Under the pieces are notes generated by a model that was not told the origin of the DNA, searched no databases, and saw only the letters and a list, made by a program, of their open reading frames with translations. Shown piece by piece: positions 1-7,941 of a DNA stretch of 9,019 nt. Numbering within the stretch: position 1 is the first letter of the stretch; each line of letters begins with the position of its first letter. This stretch comes from Candidatus Nanopelagicales bacterium. Its GTDB lineage: Bacteria > Actinomycetota > Actinomycetes > S36-B12. The stretch covers positions 1 through 9,019 of the forward strand of contig JAGYOB010000058.1 of NCBI GenBank assembly GCA_018399515.1, in the 5' to 3' direction. A program made the position numbers and the translations under genes.

Positions 1-1238
1 TCGACCGATTGGTGAGGTCGCGCGGCGCCGAAGAACCTCTTGGGCGGGTACAGGGCCGTCGAGTCGACACCACCGGACAGGATGCGCCCTGAGGCTGGAG
101 CGGCCAGGTTGTAGGCGCGGCCCAGCCGGGTCATGGAGTCCAGTAGGACGACGACATCGTGGCCGAGTTCGACAAGTCGCTTCGCGCGCTCGATCGCCAA
201 CTCCGCGATGATCGTGTGATCCTCTGCGGGTCGATCGAAGGTCGAGGCGATGACCTCTCCCTTGACCGAGCGTTGCATATCGGTGACCTCTTCGGGGCGC
301 TCGTCCACGAGCACGACCATGAGGTGACATTCCGGGTTATTGGCCGAGATCGCGTTCGCGATCGCCTGCAGCACCATCGTCTTGCCGGCCTTCGGCGGAG
401 ACACGATGAGACCACGCTGGCCCTTACCGATCGGCGCCACGAGATCGATGACTCGCGTCACGAGGTTGGCCGATTCAGTCTCCAGCCGCAGTCGATCCTG
501 GGGATACAGCGGTGTGAGTTTATTGAAGTCCGTGCGCTCACGCGCGGCCTCGGGATCCTGTCCGTTGACAGTGTCCAAGCGGACCATCGGATTGAACTTC
601 TCTCGCCGCTCGCCCTCCCGCGGCTGACGGACGCCACCGGTGATCGCATCACCCTTGCGCAGACCGAATCGCTTGACCATGGACAGGGACACGTACACAT
701 CGTTGGGACTGGGGAGGTATCCGCCGGTACGCACGAATGCGTAGTTGTCGAGCACATCGAGGATGCCGGCCACGGGCACGACGACGTCGTCCTCACGCAG
801 CTCCACGTCGTTCTCGCCGGGCGTGCGTCGTTCGGTCCGCCGGTCCCGGAACCGATCACGACCACGTCGCCGACGCCGACGCGATCCGCCGTCCCCGTCG
901 TCATCGCGATCATTTCGGTCACTGCTCTGCCGGTCACTGCTCTGCCGGTCGCTGCTCTGCCGGTCGCTGCTGCGGCGGTCGCTGCTCTGGCGGTTGCCGG
1001 TCTGGCGATCGCCGTTCGTGCGGTTCTCGCGCGGCGCGGTCTCCTCGGTCGTGCGCGGGGCATCATCGGACTTCTTCGCCCCCGCCTGTTTCGCCGAGAT
1101 GGCGGAGATCAAGTCTCCCTTGCGCATCCCGCTGGTGCCGGAGATCCCCAGTGAGGAAGCCAATTGCTTCAACTCGGGGAGCAGCATTGCCGATAGTCCC
1201 TCGCCGCGCTTGCGGGAGGAGGTTGTCGTTTCGGTCAC
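1..1238 (-). CDS. rho: Transcription termination factor Rho, 3' end beyond the window
   Basis: Rho is a hexameric RNA-dependent ATPase and helicase that loads on nascent RNA and releases RNA polymerase. The visible 412 codons show, in order: a SAP-like Rho N-terminal domain (about residues 15-50, LPELKQLASSLGI); an Arg/Asp/Ser-rich insert (about 55-145) containing RQSSD repeats; a cold-shock-type RNA-binding domain from about residue 155 (GILDVLDNYAFVRTGGY, then DVYVS); and the ATPase domain with Walker A SPPKAGKT (280-287) and Walker B VVVLLDSMTR (D367). The GTG start follows TAAGGA with a 9-base spacer (plus-strand TCCTT at 1248-1252). The insert is usual for actinobacterial Rho. About 120-140 C-terminal residues, including the Q and R loops, should lie outside. 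The family motif GAARN(I/V)E.GGSLT is kept only as GAAR (404-407), followed by PHQSV up to the edge, so the last codons do not fit the family. Identity is certain from the core motifs. Confidence 0.97.
   Translation of the reverse strand, partial: MTETTTSSRKRGEGLSAMLLPELKQLASSLGISGTSGMRKGDLISAISAKQAGAKKSDDAPRTTEETAPRENRTNGDRQTGNRQSSDRRSSDRQSSDRQSSDRQSSDRNDRDDDGDGGSRRRRRRGRDRFRDRRTERRTPGENDVELREDDVVVPVAGILDVLDNYAFVRTGGYLPSPNDVYVSLSMVKRFGLRKGDAITGGVRQPREGERREKFNPMVRLDTVNGQDPEAARERTDFNKLTPLYPQDRLRLETESANLVTRVIDLVAPIGKGQRGLIVSPPKAGKTMVLQAIANAISANNPECHLMVVLVDERPEEVTDMQRSVKGEVIASTFDRPAEDHTIIAELAIERAKRLVELGHDVVVLLDSMTRLGRAYNLAAPASGRILSGGVDSTALYPPKRFFGAARPHQSV
916..1005 (-). repeat. 15-base tandem repeat inside rho encoding RQSSD units
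   Basis: Six consecutive 15-base units of the form CGGTCRCTGCTCTGC (plus-strand reading) occupy this stretch, and a degenerate seventh follows to 1020. The first two units are identical, the third and fifth differ from them by one or two bases, and the sixth is more diverged. Because 15 is a multiple of three, the reading frame is kept. The repeats encode the RQSSD/RRSSD part of the disordered insert, about residues 78-109 of Rho. Copy number could vary by slippage without breaking the gene. Confidence 0.9.
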
Positions 1239-1388
1239 GTGGTGTCGTCCTTAGTACGGCCGCGCGAGGGAAGAAGAATGTGATCCCTGCGGGGACATGG
1301 TTCACCGGCTATCGAAAGGCCGAGTGGGTGGGCTGGAGATCTTCGCCGATTGCGAGGGTCCAAGCCCGGCAACAATGATTCTCCGCAC

Positions 1389-1394
1389 AGGCTA
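1389..1394 (-). promoter_or_regulatory. Candidate extended -10 element for rho
   Basis: On the minus strand this region reads TGCTAGCCT, an extended -10 (TGn followed by TANNNT), about 150 bases before the rho start. No good -35 is visible (the best is GTGAAT with a 16-base spacer, 3 of 6 matches). It would give rho its own promoter, with a leader of roughly 140 bases, in the 202-base gap after thrB. The rest of the gap (1239-1388) shows only short weak inverted repeats and one weak leader reading frame (1235-1375). The call rests on one hexamer and is tentative. Confidence 0.3.
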
Positions 1395-1420
1395 GCACCC
1401 TCGAACCAGCATTCACTGAT

Positions 1421-1437
1421 CGGGTTGGGCCCACCCG
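1421..1437 (-). terminator. Short GC-rich inverted repeat just after thrB
   Basis: CGGGT and ACCCG are separated by seven bases and begin four bases past the thrB stop codon. The stem is only five pairs and no T-run follows on the minus strand, so it is at best a weak or Rho-assisted terminator, or an mRNA 3'-end stabiliser. It separates the threonine operon from rho, but read-through into rho is quite possible. Confidence 0.3.
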
Positions 1438-1440
1438 TCC

Positions 1441-2400
1441 CTAACCACTGAGGGAGCGGGTCGCTGCACGCGCCCCCAGGACATCGATTTCGACGATGCT
1501 CACCTGCCAAGTCTCACCGCAGACCGCTGTCATGATGCGCTCAGCGCGAGCGGATTCGTCGGTCAAGACGAGCACCGTGGGCCCCGCACCGGAGATGACG
1601 GCGGGGAGTCCCTGCGCTCTCAGCTCGGTGAGCAGTGCGTGGGATTCGGGGTACGCCTGCGCACGTTCATCCTGGTGCAGGCGGTCTTCGGTCGCAGCGA
1701 ACAACATCGCCGGATCGGCTGCCATCGCATGCGATAGCGCGGAGGTCCGACCGATGTTGAACACAGCCGCTTCCCGCGTCACCGAGGCTGAAAGCAACTT
1801 GCGTGCCTCGGCCGTCGCCACGGGCCGGGCCGGGACGGCGACGATCGGCGTGATCTGCGAGTGCACCGCCCGCACGACGGCCGATGCGTGCATGCCACCG
1901 GTGGATTCACTCTCTAGCGTGTCAGCTTCCAACCACGCCGTGGTGAATCCACCGAGAAGGGCCGCGGCGACATTGTCGGGATGCCCCTCCATCTCGGTGG
2001 CGATGTCCAAGATGGCCGCATCCGACAGCACTTCAGCGCCATCGACCACGAGGCTGCGCGCGATCAGCAGGCCGGCGATGATGGCCGCGGCCGACGACCC
2101 CAGCCCACGGCCCTGGGGAATCGTATTGGCGCATTTCACGACCAGACCGGGCATCGGCACGCCCAGCGCTTCGAACCCCCGCGCAGCGGCTCGGATCACC
2201 AGGTGCGATTCATCCGTGGGGAGAACACCGGCACCTTCGCCGTCGATATCGATCCGCACCCCCGGGTCGTCGGTGACCACCGCGATGAGCCGGTCGTGGA
2301 TACCCAGGGCCAGTCCCAGGCAGTCGAACCCGGGACCGAGGTTCGCGCTCGTCGCCGGCACCTGCACCTCCACCGCGGTGGAGATCTGCAGTCGGCTCAC
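1441..2400 (-). CDS. thrB: Homoserine kinase
   Basis: ThrB phosphorylates L-homoserine with ATP to O-phosphohomoserine, the penultimate step of threonine synthesis, in the cytoplasm. The 319-residue protein is a GHMP kinase of normal length for the family. It has the N-terminal VPATSANLGPGFD segment (14-26), the ATP-binding glycine-rich motif PQGRGLGSSAAA (95-106), and the C-terminal SGAGPT motif (270-275). It starts at GTG, which overlaps the thrC stop in the four bases GTGA. Only a weak TTGGGA lies upstream (spacer 8), so translation probably depends on coupling to thrC. It is the last gene of lysA-hom-thrC-thrB, with no gene for 202 bases after it. Nothing is broken or missing. Confidence 0.97.
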   Translation of the reverse strand: MSRLQISTAVEVQVPATSANLGPGFDCLGLALGIHDRLIAVVTDDPGVRIDIDGEGAGVLPTDESHLVIRAAARGFEALGVPMPGLVVKCANTIPQGRGLGSSAAAIIAGLLIARSLVVDGAEVLSDAAILDIATEMEGHPDNVAAALLGGFTTAWLEADTLESESTGGMHASAVVRAVHSQITPIVAVPARPVATAEARKLLSASVTREAAVFNIGRTSALSHAMAADPAMLFAATEDRLHQDERAQAYPESHALLTELRAQGLPAVISGAGPTVLVLTDESARAERIMTAVCGETWQVSIVEIDVLGARAATRSLSG

Positions 2401-3479
2401 GGAGCCAATCCCAACAGCACCGCTGCGGCCTGCGCATCGATGTCGACGCGGACCGGTTCCGGTGCATCAGCCAGCGCCCATTGCGGGTCTTTCAAACCGT
2501 TCCCGGTCAGCGTGCACACCACGGTCTGACCGGGGTCGAGTCGACCTTGGGCATGCATCTGCAGCAGCCCGGCGACACTGGCTGCGCTCGCTGGTTCGCA
2601 GAACAGACCTTCCCGTGACGCCAGCAGTCGATAGGCCGCCAAGATCGCGTCATCGGTGACGGCATCGATCACGCCACCGGATTCATCGCGAGCATCCTCG
2701 GCCTGCTGCCACGACGCTGGATTTCCGATGCGGATCGCCGTCGCGATGGTTTCCGGCGACCGAACCGGCTCACCGTTGACGATCGGTGCCGCGCCCGCCG
2801 CTTGGAAACCCCACATCCGGGGTAGCCGGTTGGTGATGCCGTCGGCGTGGTATTCGCGGTATCCCTTCCAGTACGCGGTGATGTTGCCCGCATTTCCGAC
2901 AGGCAGGCAATGGATATCGGGGGCGGTGCCGAGCAGATCGACGATCTCGAAGCTCGCGGTCTTCTGACCCTCGATGCGATCGGGGTTGACGCTGTTGACC
3001 AAGGACACCGGATAGTTCTCGGCGAGGTCACGGGCCAGTGTCAGACAGTCGTCGAAATTGCCCTGCACCTGAAGCAGTTTCGCTCCGTGCACGACCGCCT
3101 GAGCCAGTTTGCCCATGGCGATCTTGCCGTCGGGCACGAGCACGGCGCAGACCATCCCGGCCTTCACGGCGTAGGCGGCTGCACTCGCCGACGTGTTACC
3201 GGTCGAGGCGCAGATCACCGCCCGGGCACCCTCCTGGGCGGCCTTGGAGATGGCCATCGTCATGCCGCGGTCTTTGAATGAGCCGGTGGGGTTGGCCCCG
3301 TCGTATTTCAACCACACCTGGCATCCGGTCATCTCCGACAGCACGCAGGCATAGACCAGCGGCGTTCCGCCTTCGCGCAACGTCACCACCGGGGTGTCGG
3401 CATCGACGGGAAGCCGATCGCGATACTCCTCGATGAGCCCACGCCACTGGTGCGCACCACGCGCTACTTCCACACTCAC
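2397..3479 (-). CDS. thrC: Threonine synthase
   Basis: ThrC converts O-phosphohomoserine and water to L-threonine and phosphate using pyridoxal phosphate. This is the short bacterial form (360 residues) of the fold type II PLP family. The PLP lysine is K69 in NPTGSFKDRG, the asparagine loop is STGNTS (92-97), and the cofactor-phosphate loop is GNAGN (195-199). The GTG start shares GTGA with the hom stop. A GAGG site (plus-strand CCTC at 3487-3490) sits seven bases upstream, inside the end of hom. A second GTG two codons later is possible but lies further from that site. Its product and that of thrB act in the same pathway, and the two genes also overlap by four bases. The assignment is firm. 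Confidence 0.97.
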   Translation of the reverse strand: MSVEVARGAHQWRGLIEEYRDRLPVDADTPVVTLREGGTPLVYACVLSEMTGCQVWLKYDGANPTGSFKDRGMTMAISKAAQEGARAVICASTGNTSASAAAYAVKAGMVCAVLVPDGKIAMGKLAQAVVHGAKLLQVQGNFDDCLTLARDLAENYPVSLVNSVNPDRIEGQKTASFEIVDLLGTAPDIHCLPVGNAGNITAYWKGYREYHADGITNRLPRMWGFQAAGAAPIVNGEPVRSPETIATAIRIGNPASWQQAEDARDESGGVIDAVTDDAILAAYRLLASREGLFCEPASAASVAGLLQMHAQGRLDPGQTVVCTLTGNGLKDPQWALADAPEPVRVDIDAQAAAVLLGLAP

Positions 3480-4798
3480 GGGCCCGCCTCACCCTCGACT
3501 CTCATGACACCGACGACCTGCTTGACCGCATCCATGCCGCTCAAGGATTCGATCGTACGCGCCAGCGCACCATCGGTCGCCTTGTGCGTGCGCAGGACCA
3601 ATCCCGCGTCTTCGCCGTGACCGTCCTGGCGCACTACCTGGATACTGACCCCGTTATCGGCGAAGGCCTGGGCGATCGTCGCCAGAACCCCGGGACGATC
3701 GGCCACGTCGAGGTTGACGTAGTAACGCGTGGTCGCCCGCTCGAGGGGCAGCACCGGCAGTTCGGCGTAGACCGACTCACCGGGCCCGAGGCCGCCGGCA
3801 ACACGATTGCGCGCGGCAGCGATGACATCACCGAGAACGGCGCTTGCCGTCGGCTGCCCGCCGGCTCCCCGGCCGTAGAACATCATTTCCCCGGCTGACT
3901 CGGCAACGACGAACACGGCGTTGAAAGCGTCACGCACGCTCGCCAGCGGATGCTCTCGGGGAACCATCGCCGGATGCACGCGCACGATGACGCCTTCGTC
4001 GTTCCCCTCGGCATCGAAGGCTCGCTCGGCTACAGCCAGCAACTTGATGACGAAACCCATCTGCCGCGCTGCCTCCACATCGGCGAGGGTCACGGCCGAG
4101 ATTCCCTCGCATGACACCTGCGAGCCGGTCACTCGAGTGTGGAACGCCAACTCGGCGAGGATCGCGGCCTTGGCTGCCGCGTCATGCCCTTCCACATCGG
4201 CGGTCGGGTCAGCTTCTGCGTACCCCAGATCCTGCGCCTCGCGCAGGACGTCGGCGTAATCAGCACCCCGCTCGTCCATCTGGGACAGGATGAAGTTGGT
4301 GGTGCCGTTGACGATGCCCAGAACGGCGAGCACGCGGTCTCCGGCGAGGGACTCGCGCAGGGGGCGCAGCAGCGGAATCGCGCCGGCGACGGAGGCCTCG
4401 AAATACAGATCGACTCCGTACTGGGCGGCGGCTGCGTACAGGCTGGCGCCGTCGGCAGCCAGCAGTGCCTTATTCGCGGTGACGACGCTTGACCCGGCCG
4501 CCATGGCGGCGAGGATGCACTCGCGGGCGGTCTCGATGCCCCCCATCACCTCGACCACGATGTCGGCGCCGGAGGATGCCAGGGCTAGGGGCTCGGTGGT
4601 CAGCAGGCTCGGATCGATTCCCGGTCGGCTCTTCGCAGCGTCCCTCACGGCCACCCCGGTGATCTGCAGGGGTGCACCGACCCGGGAGGCGAAGTCGGCC
4701 TCCTGAGCGCCGATCTGCCGGACGACCTCGGCTCCCACCGTGCCACCGCCCAGTACCGCGATCGTGATCGGCTCGGTGCTCACACCAGCGTCACTCAT
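3476..4798 (-). CDS. hom: Homoserine dehydrogenase with C-terminal ACT domain
   Basis: Hom reduces L-aspartate 4-semialdehyde to L-homoserine with NAD(P)H, the entry to threonine and methionine. The 440-residue protein has an N-terminal Rossmann domain with LGGGTVG (16-22), TANKALL (107-113), NGTTNFIL (164-171), and the family signature GYAEADPTADVEGHDAAAK (192-210) carrying the catalytic acid and lysine (D206, K210). Residues about 358-434 form an ACT domain beginning YYVNLDVADRPGVLATIA. In actinobacterial homologues this region mediates threonine feedback inhibition, so that control is likely here. It is monofunctional, with no aspartokinase fused and no lysC or asd nearby. The ATG lies inside the lysA end (8-base overlap) and is preceded by a strong GGAGGG at 4806-4811 with a 7-base spacer, which supports this start. 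Confidence 0.97.
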   Translation of the reverse strand: MSDAGVSTEPITIAVLGGGTVGAEVVRQIGAQEADFASRVGAPLQITGVAVRDAAKSRPGIDPSLLTTEPLALASSGADIVVEVMGGIETARECILAAMAAGSSVVTANKALLAADGASLYAAAAQYGVDLYFEASVAGAIPLLRPLRESLAGDRVLAVLGIVNGTTNFILSQMDERGADYADVLREAQDLGYAEADPTADVEGHDAAAKAAILAELAFHTRVTGSQVSCEGISAVTLADVEAARQMGFVIKLLAVAERAFDAEGNDEGVIVRVHPAMVPREHPLASVRDAFNAVFVVAESAGEMMFYGRGAGGQPTASAVLGDVIAAARNRVAGGLGPGESVYAELPVLPLERATTRYYVNLDVADRPGVLATIAQAFADNGVSIQVVRQDGHGEDAGLVLRTHKATDGALARTIESLSGMDAVKQVVGVMRVEGEAGP

Positions 4799-6239
4799 GG
4801 GTCATCCCTCCGGGATCGAGTCGAAGCAGGTCCTCCATCGTCTCGCGCCGCAGGACAACTCGCGACCGGCCATCGCGCACCGCCACCACGGCTGGGCGCG
4901 GCAGGTAGTTGTACTGCGAGGACATCGAGCGGCAGTAGGCACCTGTTCCCGCGACGGCGAGGAGATCGCCCGCACGAAGGTCATCGGGCAGCCAGGCGTC
5001 ACGAACAACGATGTCGCCGCTCTCGCAGTGTTTACCCACCACCCGAGACAGCATGGTGTCCTCCATCGAAGCGCGAGACGCTAGCGCGCAGGTGTAGTCG
5101 GCGTCGTACAGCGCCGTGCGGAGGTTGTCGCTCATCCCTCCGTCGACGGAGACGTAGGCGCGCTGGGCACCGTGACCGAGCTGCACCTGCTTGATCGTGC
5201 CGACCTCGTAAACGGTGATGCCCGCCTGGCCCACGATCGCGCGTCCGGGTTCGAAGGCCAGCCGCGGGATGGCCATACCGGCCCGATCGCACGCATCACG
5301 CACGATGGTGCGGATCGCGGTAGCCATATCGACGACCTCGATCGGGTCGTCATCAGGGGTGTAGGCGATGCCCATCCCGCCCCCGAGATTCAATTCCGCT
5401 ATCTCCACACCGAGTTCGTCGCGAATCTGGGTCGCCAAACCGACGATGCGGGCGGCGGCCACTTCGAAACCCGAGGCATCGAAGATCTGCGAGCCGATGT
5501 GCGAATGGAGGCCGACCAGGCGCAGTCGGGGTTCGCCGATGATCCGTGCGGCAGCATCGATCGCGACCCCATCGGCCAACGACAACCCGAACTTCTGGTC
5601 CTCATGCGCGGTGGCGATGAACTCGTGGGTGTGCGCCTCGACACCCACGGTCACCCGGACCAGCACATCTACCGTCACGTCGTGTTCGGCGGCGATCTGG
5701 GCGATGCGATCGATCTCGATCAGGGAATCGATCACAATCCGACCCACACCCGTGGAGACCGCGGTGTCGAGTTCGGCGTAGGACTTATTGCTTCCGTGCA
5801 GCAGGATCCGGGCGGGATCGACACCTGCGGCGAGCGCCACCGCGAGTTCACCACCGGTGCTGGCGTCGATCCCCAATCCTTCGTCGCTGACCCACCGGGC
5901 GACGGTCGTGGCCAGGAGCGCCTTGGCCGCGTAGTACACGTCCGCAGGCATGCTCCGATCGTCGTATGCGGCCCGAAACTGCGCTGCTCGAGTGCGCACA
6001 TCGACCTCGTCGAGCACGTATAGCGGCGAACCGTATTCGGCCACGAGATCGGGCACGGCCACTCCCCCCACCTCGAGCACACCCTCATCGGTGAACCGAG
6101 CGGTCAGCGGCCACAGCTGCGCATGAAGCGACCCGGCACCATCCCGAGGTTGTGGCGGCACGCCAGGAGTCGCCACGACATCGCCGTGACGAGGACCAGC
6201 AGGGTGTGCGCGCATCGATTGAGAGGGTAGACCGGTCAC
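4791..6239 (-). CDS. lysA: Diaminopimelate decarboxylase
   Basis: LysA decarboxylates meso-2,6-diaminopimelate to L-lysine using PLP. It has the fold type III alanine-racemase-like barrel. Numbering from the GTG (482 residues), the PLP lysine is K106 in YYAAKAL. HSHIGSQ (245-251), NLGGGMG (284-290) and EPGR (330-333) make cofactor contacts, and CESGD (405-409) gives the cysteine donated across the dimer. GAYCRSMSSQYN follows near the end. The start is uncertain: an in-frame ATG at 6213-6215 (474 residues) gives MRAHPAGPRH, resembling the start of Streptomyces LysA as I remember it, while the GTG has only a weak GAG upstream. Neither has a good ribosome site. The gene follows argS after 35 bases, and argS-lysA is a known operon in Corynebacterium glutamicum. 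There is no room for a lysine riboswitch in the gap. Confidence 0.96.
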   Translation of the reverse strand: MTGLPSQSMRAHPAGPRHGDVVATPGVPPQPRDGAGSLHAQLWPLTARFTDEGVLEVGGVAVPDLVAEYGSPLYVLDEVDVRTRAAQFRAAYDDRSMPADVYYAAKALLATTVARWVSDEGLGIDASTGGELAVALAAGVDPARILLHGSNKSYAELDTAVSTGVGRIVIDSLIEIDRIAQIAAEHDVTVDVLVRVTVGVEAHTHEFIATAHEDQKFGLSLADGVAIDAAARIIGEPRLRLVGLHSHIGSQIFDASGFEVAAARIVGLATQIRDELGVEIAELNLGGGMGIAYTPDDDPIEVVDMATAIRTIVRDACDRAGMAIPRLAFEPGRAIVGQAGITVYEVGTIKQVQLGHGAQRAYVSVDGGMSDNLRTALYDADYTCALASRASMEDTMLSRVVGKHCESGDIVVRDAWLPDDLRAGDLLAVAGTGAYCRSMSSQYNYLPRPAVVAVRDGRSRVVLRRETMEDLLRLDPGGMTHE

Positions 6240-6274
6240 GGCCGGCTCTGGCCACCGCCCGCAGGAGGCGACAC

Positions 6275-7933
6275 CTACATCCGCTCCGGTGCGCTGACCC
6301 CCGACAGTGCCAATCCGTTAGCGATCACCTGTCGGGTCGCTGCGCACAGCCACAGCCGAGCGACGTGCTGGGCACTGATGCCTTCATCCCCACGAGGCAG
6401 GACCCGGCAGGTGTCGTAGAACCGGTGATAGGCGGTGGCTACCTGCTCCAAGTAGCGCGGAACCCGATGTGGTTCCCGCAGTTCCGCGGCGGTGGCCACC
6501 GTCGCGGGGTATTCCCCGAGGACGCGCAGCAACTCGCCCTCGCGTTCATGGTCGAGCAGTCCCGCCTGGAAGTCCTGCTCCCGCCAATCGATACCCAGCT
6601 CCGCGGCATTGCGCAGCACCGAGGAGATCCGGGCGTGGGCGTACTGCACGTAGTACACCGGGTTGTCGTTGCTGCGCTGCACGAGCAGATCGAGATCGAG
6701 TGTCAATGGCGAATCGACCGGGTAGCGGATGAGGGAATACCGTGCGGCATCGACGCCGACCTCATCGACGAGGTCCTCGAGGGTCACCATCGTCCCGCTG
6801 CGCTTGGATAGCCGAACCTCCGCACCACCCTGGGTGATCTTCACGAGTTGGCCGATCAGGATCTCGATATTGACGTCGGGGTCGTCACCGGCACAGGCGG
6901 CAACCGCCTTCAGTCTCTGCACGTAGCCGTGATGGTCAGCACCGAGGAGATACAGGGCGGTGGTGAACCCACGCACCCGCTTGTCGACGTAATACGCGGT
7001 GTCGGAGGCGAAATACGTCATCTCGCCGTCGGACTTGATGAGCACGCGGTCCTTGTCGTCACCGTGATCGGTGGTGCGCAGCCACACCGCGTCGTCCTCT
7101 TCGAAGACATGCCCGTGCTCACGCAATGTCTCCATGCCACGGTCGACCGCGCCCGAGGAATGCAGCGAACGTTCGGAGTACCAGACGTCGAAGTGCGTGC
7201 CGAAGATGTCCAGCACGCGCTGCTGCTGGGCGAGTTGGCGGCGATAGGCCTCCTCACGGAAAGCCTCGAGCTGCTCACCCTCGGGCAATTCCCGGATACC
7301 GGGAACCTCGGCGACGATGTCCGCGGCGAGGTCGAGGATGTACCCACCGTGATAGCCGTCCTCGGGCACCGGCCGGCCGTGGGCCGCGGCCATCACCGAA
7401 GCACCGAAGCGATCCATCTGCACGCCTCTGTCGTTGATGTAGAACTCACGCGCCACATCGGCTCCCGCAGCAGCCAGCACGCGAGCGATCGCATCTCCGA
7501 CGGCAGCCCACCGCGTGTGCCCCAGATGCAGGGGGCCGGTGGGATTTGCGGAAATGAACTCGATGTTGAAGTTCTGACCGGTCAGCGTCTGCGATGTTCC
7601 ATAGGCGGGGCCCGCGGTCACGATGCTGTGCGCCAGAGCGCCCAGGGCATCGGCTGCAACGGTGATGTTCAAGAACCCGGGCCCGGCCACGTCGACTCGG
7701 GTGATGCCCGCGGTGGTTGCCAGCTGATCGGCCAGCATCTGGGCGATCTGCCGGGGCGGTTGCCCCGCGGCCTTGGCCAGCGTGAGGGCTACCGGCGTGG
7801 CGTAATCACCATGTTCCTTGACCTTCGCCCGCTCGATGACGATCTCGTCAGGCACGTCGATCGCAAGCTCTCCTGATGAGACCAGACCCGCTAGGGCGGC
7901 GCGCACGGCTACAGCCAGATCCTCAGGGGTCAC
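6275..7933 (-). CDS. argS: Arginyl-tRNA synthetase
   Basis: ArgS joins arginine to tRNA-Arg with ATP in the cytoplasm. It is a class I synthetase with an N-terminal tRNA-contact domain (residues 1 to about 90), the HIGH-type motif HLGH (136-139, in ANPTGPLHLGH), a KMSKS equivalent SKRSG (376-380, in VRLSKRSGTMV), and an alpha-helical DALR anticodon-binding domain (from about 425, NPVYYVQYAHARISS). It ends with the usual GVSAPERM. I chose the GTG at 7931-7933 (552 residues, normal length) because VTPEDLAVAVRAAL matches the family N-terminus. The frame stays open another 42 codons to 8059, but that part crosses a perfect hairpin and has no family resemblance. No Shine-Dalgarno is visible before the GTG, so translation may be leaderless. 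It is the first gene of the minus-strand block and probably cotranscribed with lysA. Confidence 0.96.
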   Translation of the reverse strand: MTPEDLAVAVRAALAGLVSSGELAIDVPDEIVIERAKVKEHGDYATPVALTLAKAAGQPPRQIAQMLADQLATTAGITRVDVAGPGFLNITVAADALGALAHSIVTAGPAYGTSQTLTGQNFNIEFISANPTGPLHLGHTRWAAVGDAIARVLAAAGADVAREFYINDRGVQMDRFGASVMAAAHGRPVPEDGYHGGYILDLAADIVAEVPGIRELPEGEQLEAFREEAYRRQLAQQQRVLDIFGTHFDVWYSERSLHSSGAVDRGMETLREHGHVFEEDDAVWLRTTDHGDDKDRVLIKSDGEMTYFASDTAYYVDKRVRGFTTALYLLGADHHGYVQRLKAVAACAGDDPDVNIEILIGQLVKITQGGAEVRLSKRSGTMVTLEDLVDEVGVDAARYSLIRYPVDSPLTLDLDLLVQRSNDNPVYYVQYAHARISSVLRNAAELGIDWREQDFQAGLLDHEREGELLRVLGEYPATVATAAELREPHRVPRYLEQVATAYHRFYDTCRVLPRGDEGISAQHVARLWLCAATRQVIANGLALSGVSAPERM

Positions 7934-7941
7934 GACACCGA

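Noticed and set aside
159..1154. Long plus-strand frame of 331 codons opposite rho
   Set aside because: It is a mirror frame of GC-rich rho, with low-complexity Val/Ala/Pro and Arg runs where the RQSSD repeats lie and no domain.
1496..2659. Plus-strand frame of 387 codons opposite thrB and thrC
   Set aside because: It crosses two certain genes on the other strand, has Ser/Arg/Pro-rich composition and no recognisable motif, so it is a GC-rich shadow frame.
5172..6023. Plus-strand frame of 283 codons opposite lysA
   Set aside because: It lies entirely within lysA, and its composition mirrors the codons of the real gene.
6240..6274. Possible riboswitch or terminator between argS and lysA
   Set aside because: The gap is only 35 bases, far too short for a lysine riboswitch, and shows no stem with a T-run.
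6848..7876. Plus-strand frame of 342 codons opposite argS
   Set aside because: It lies entirely inside argS, has no ribosome site and no family resemblance.
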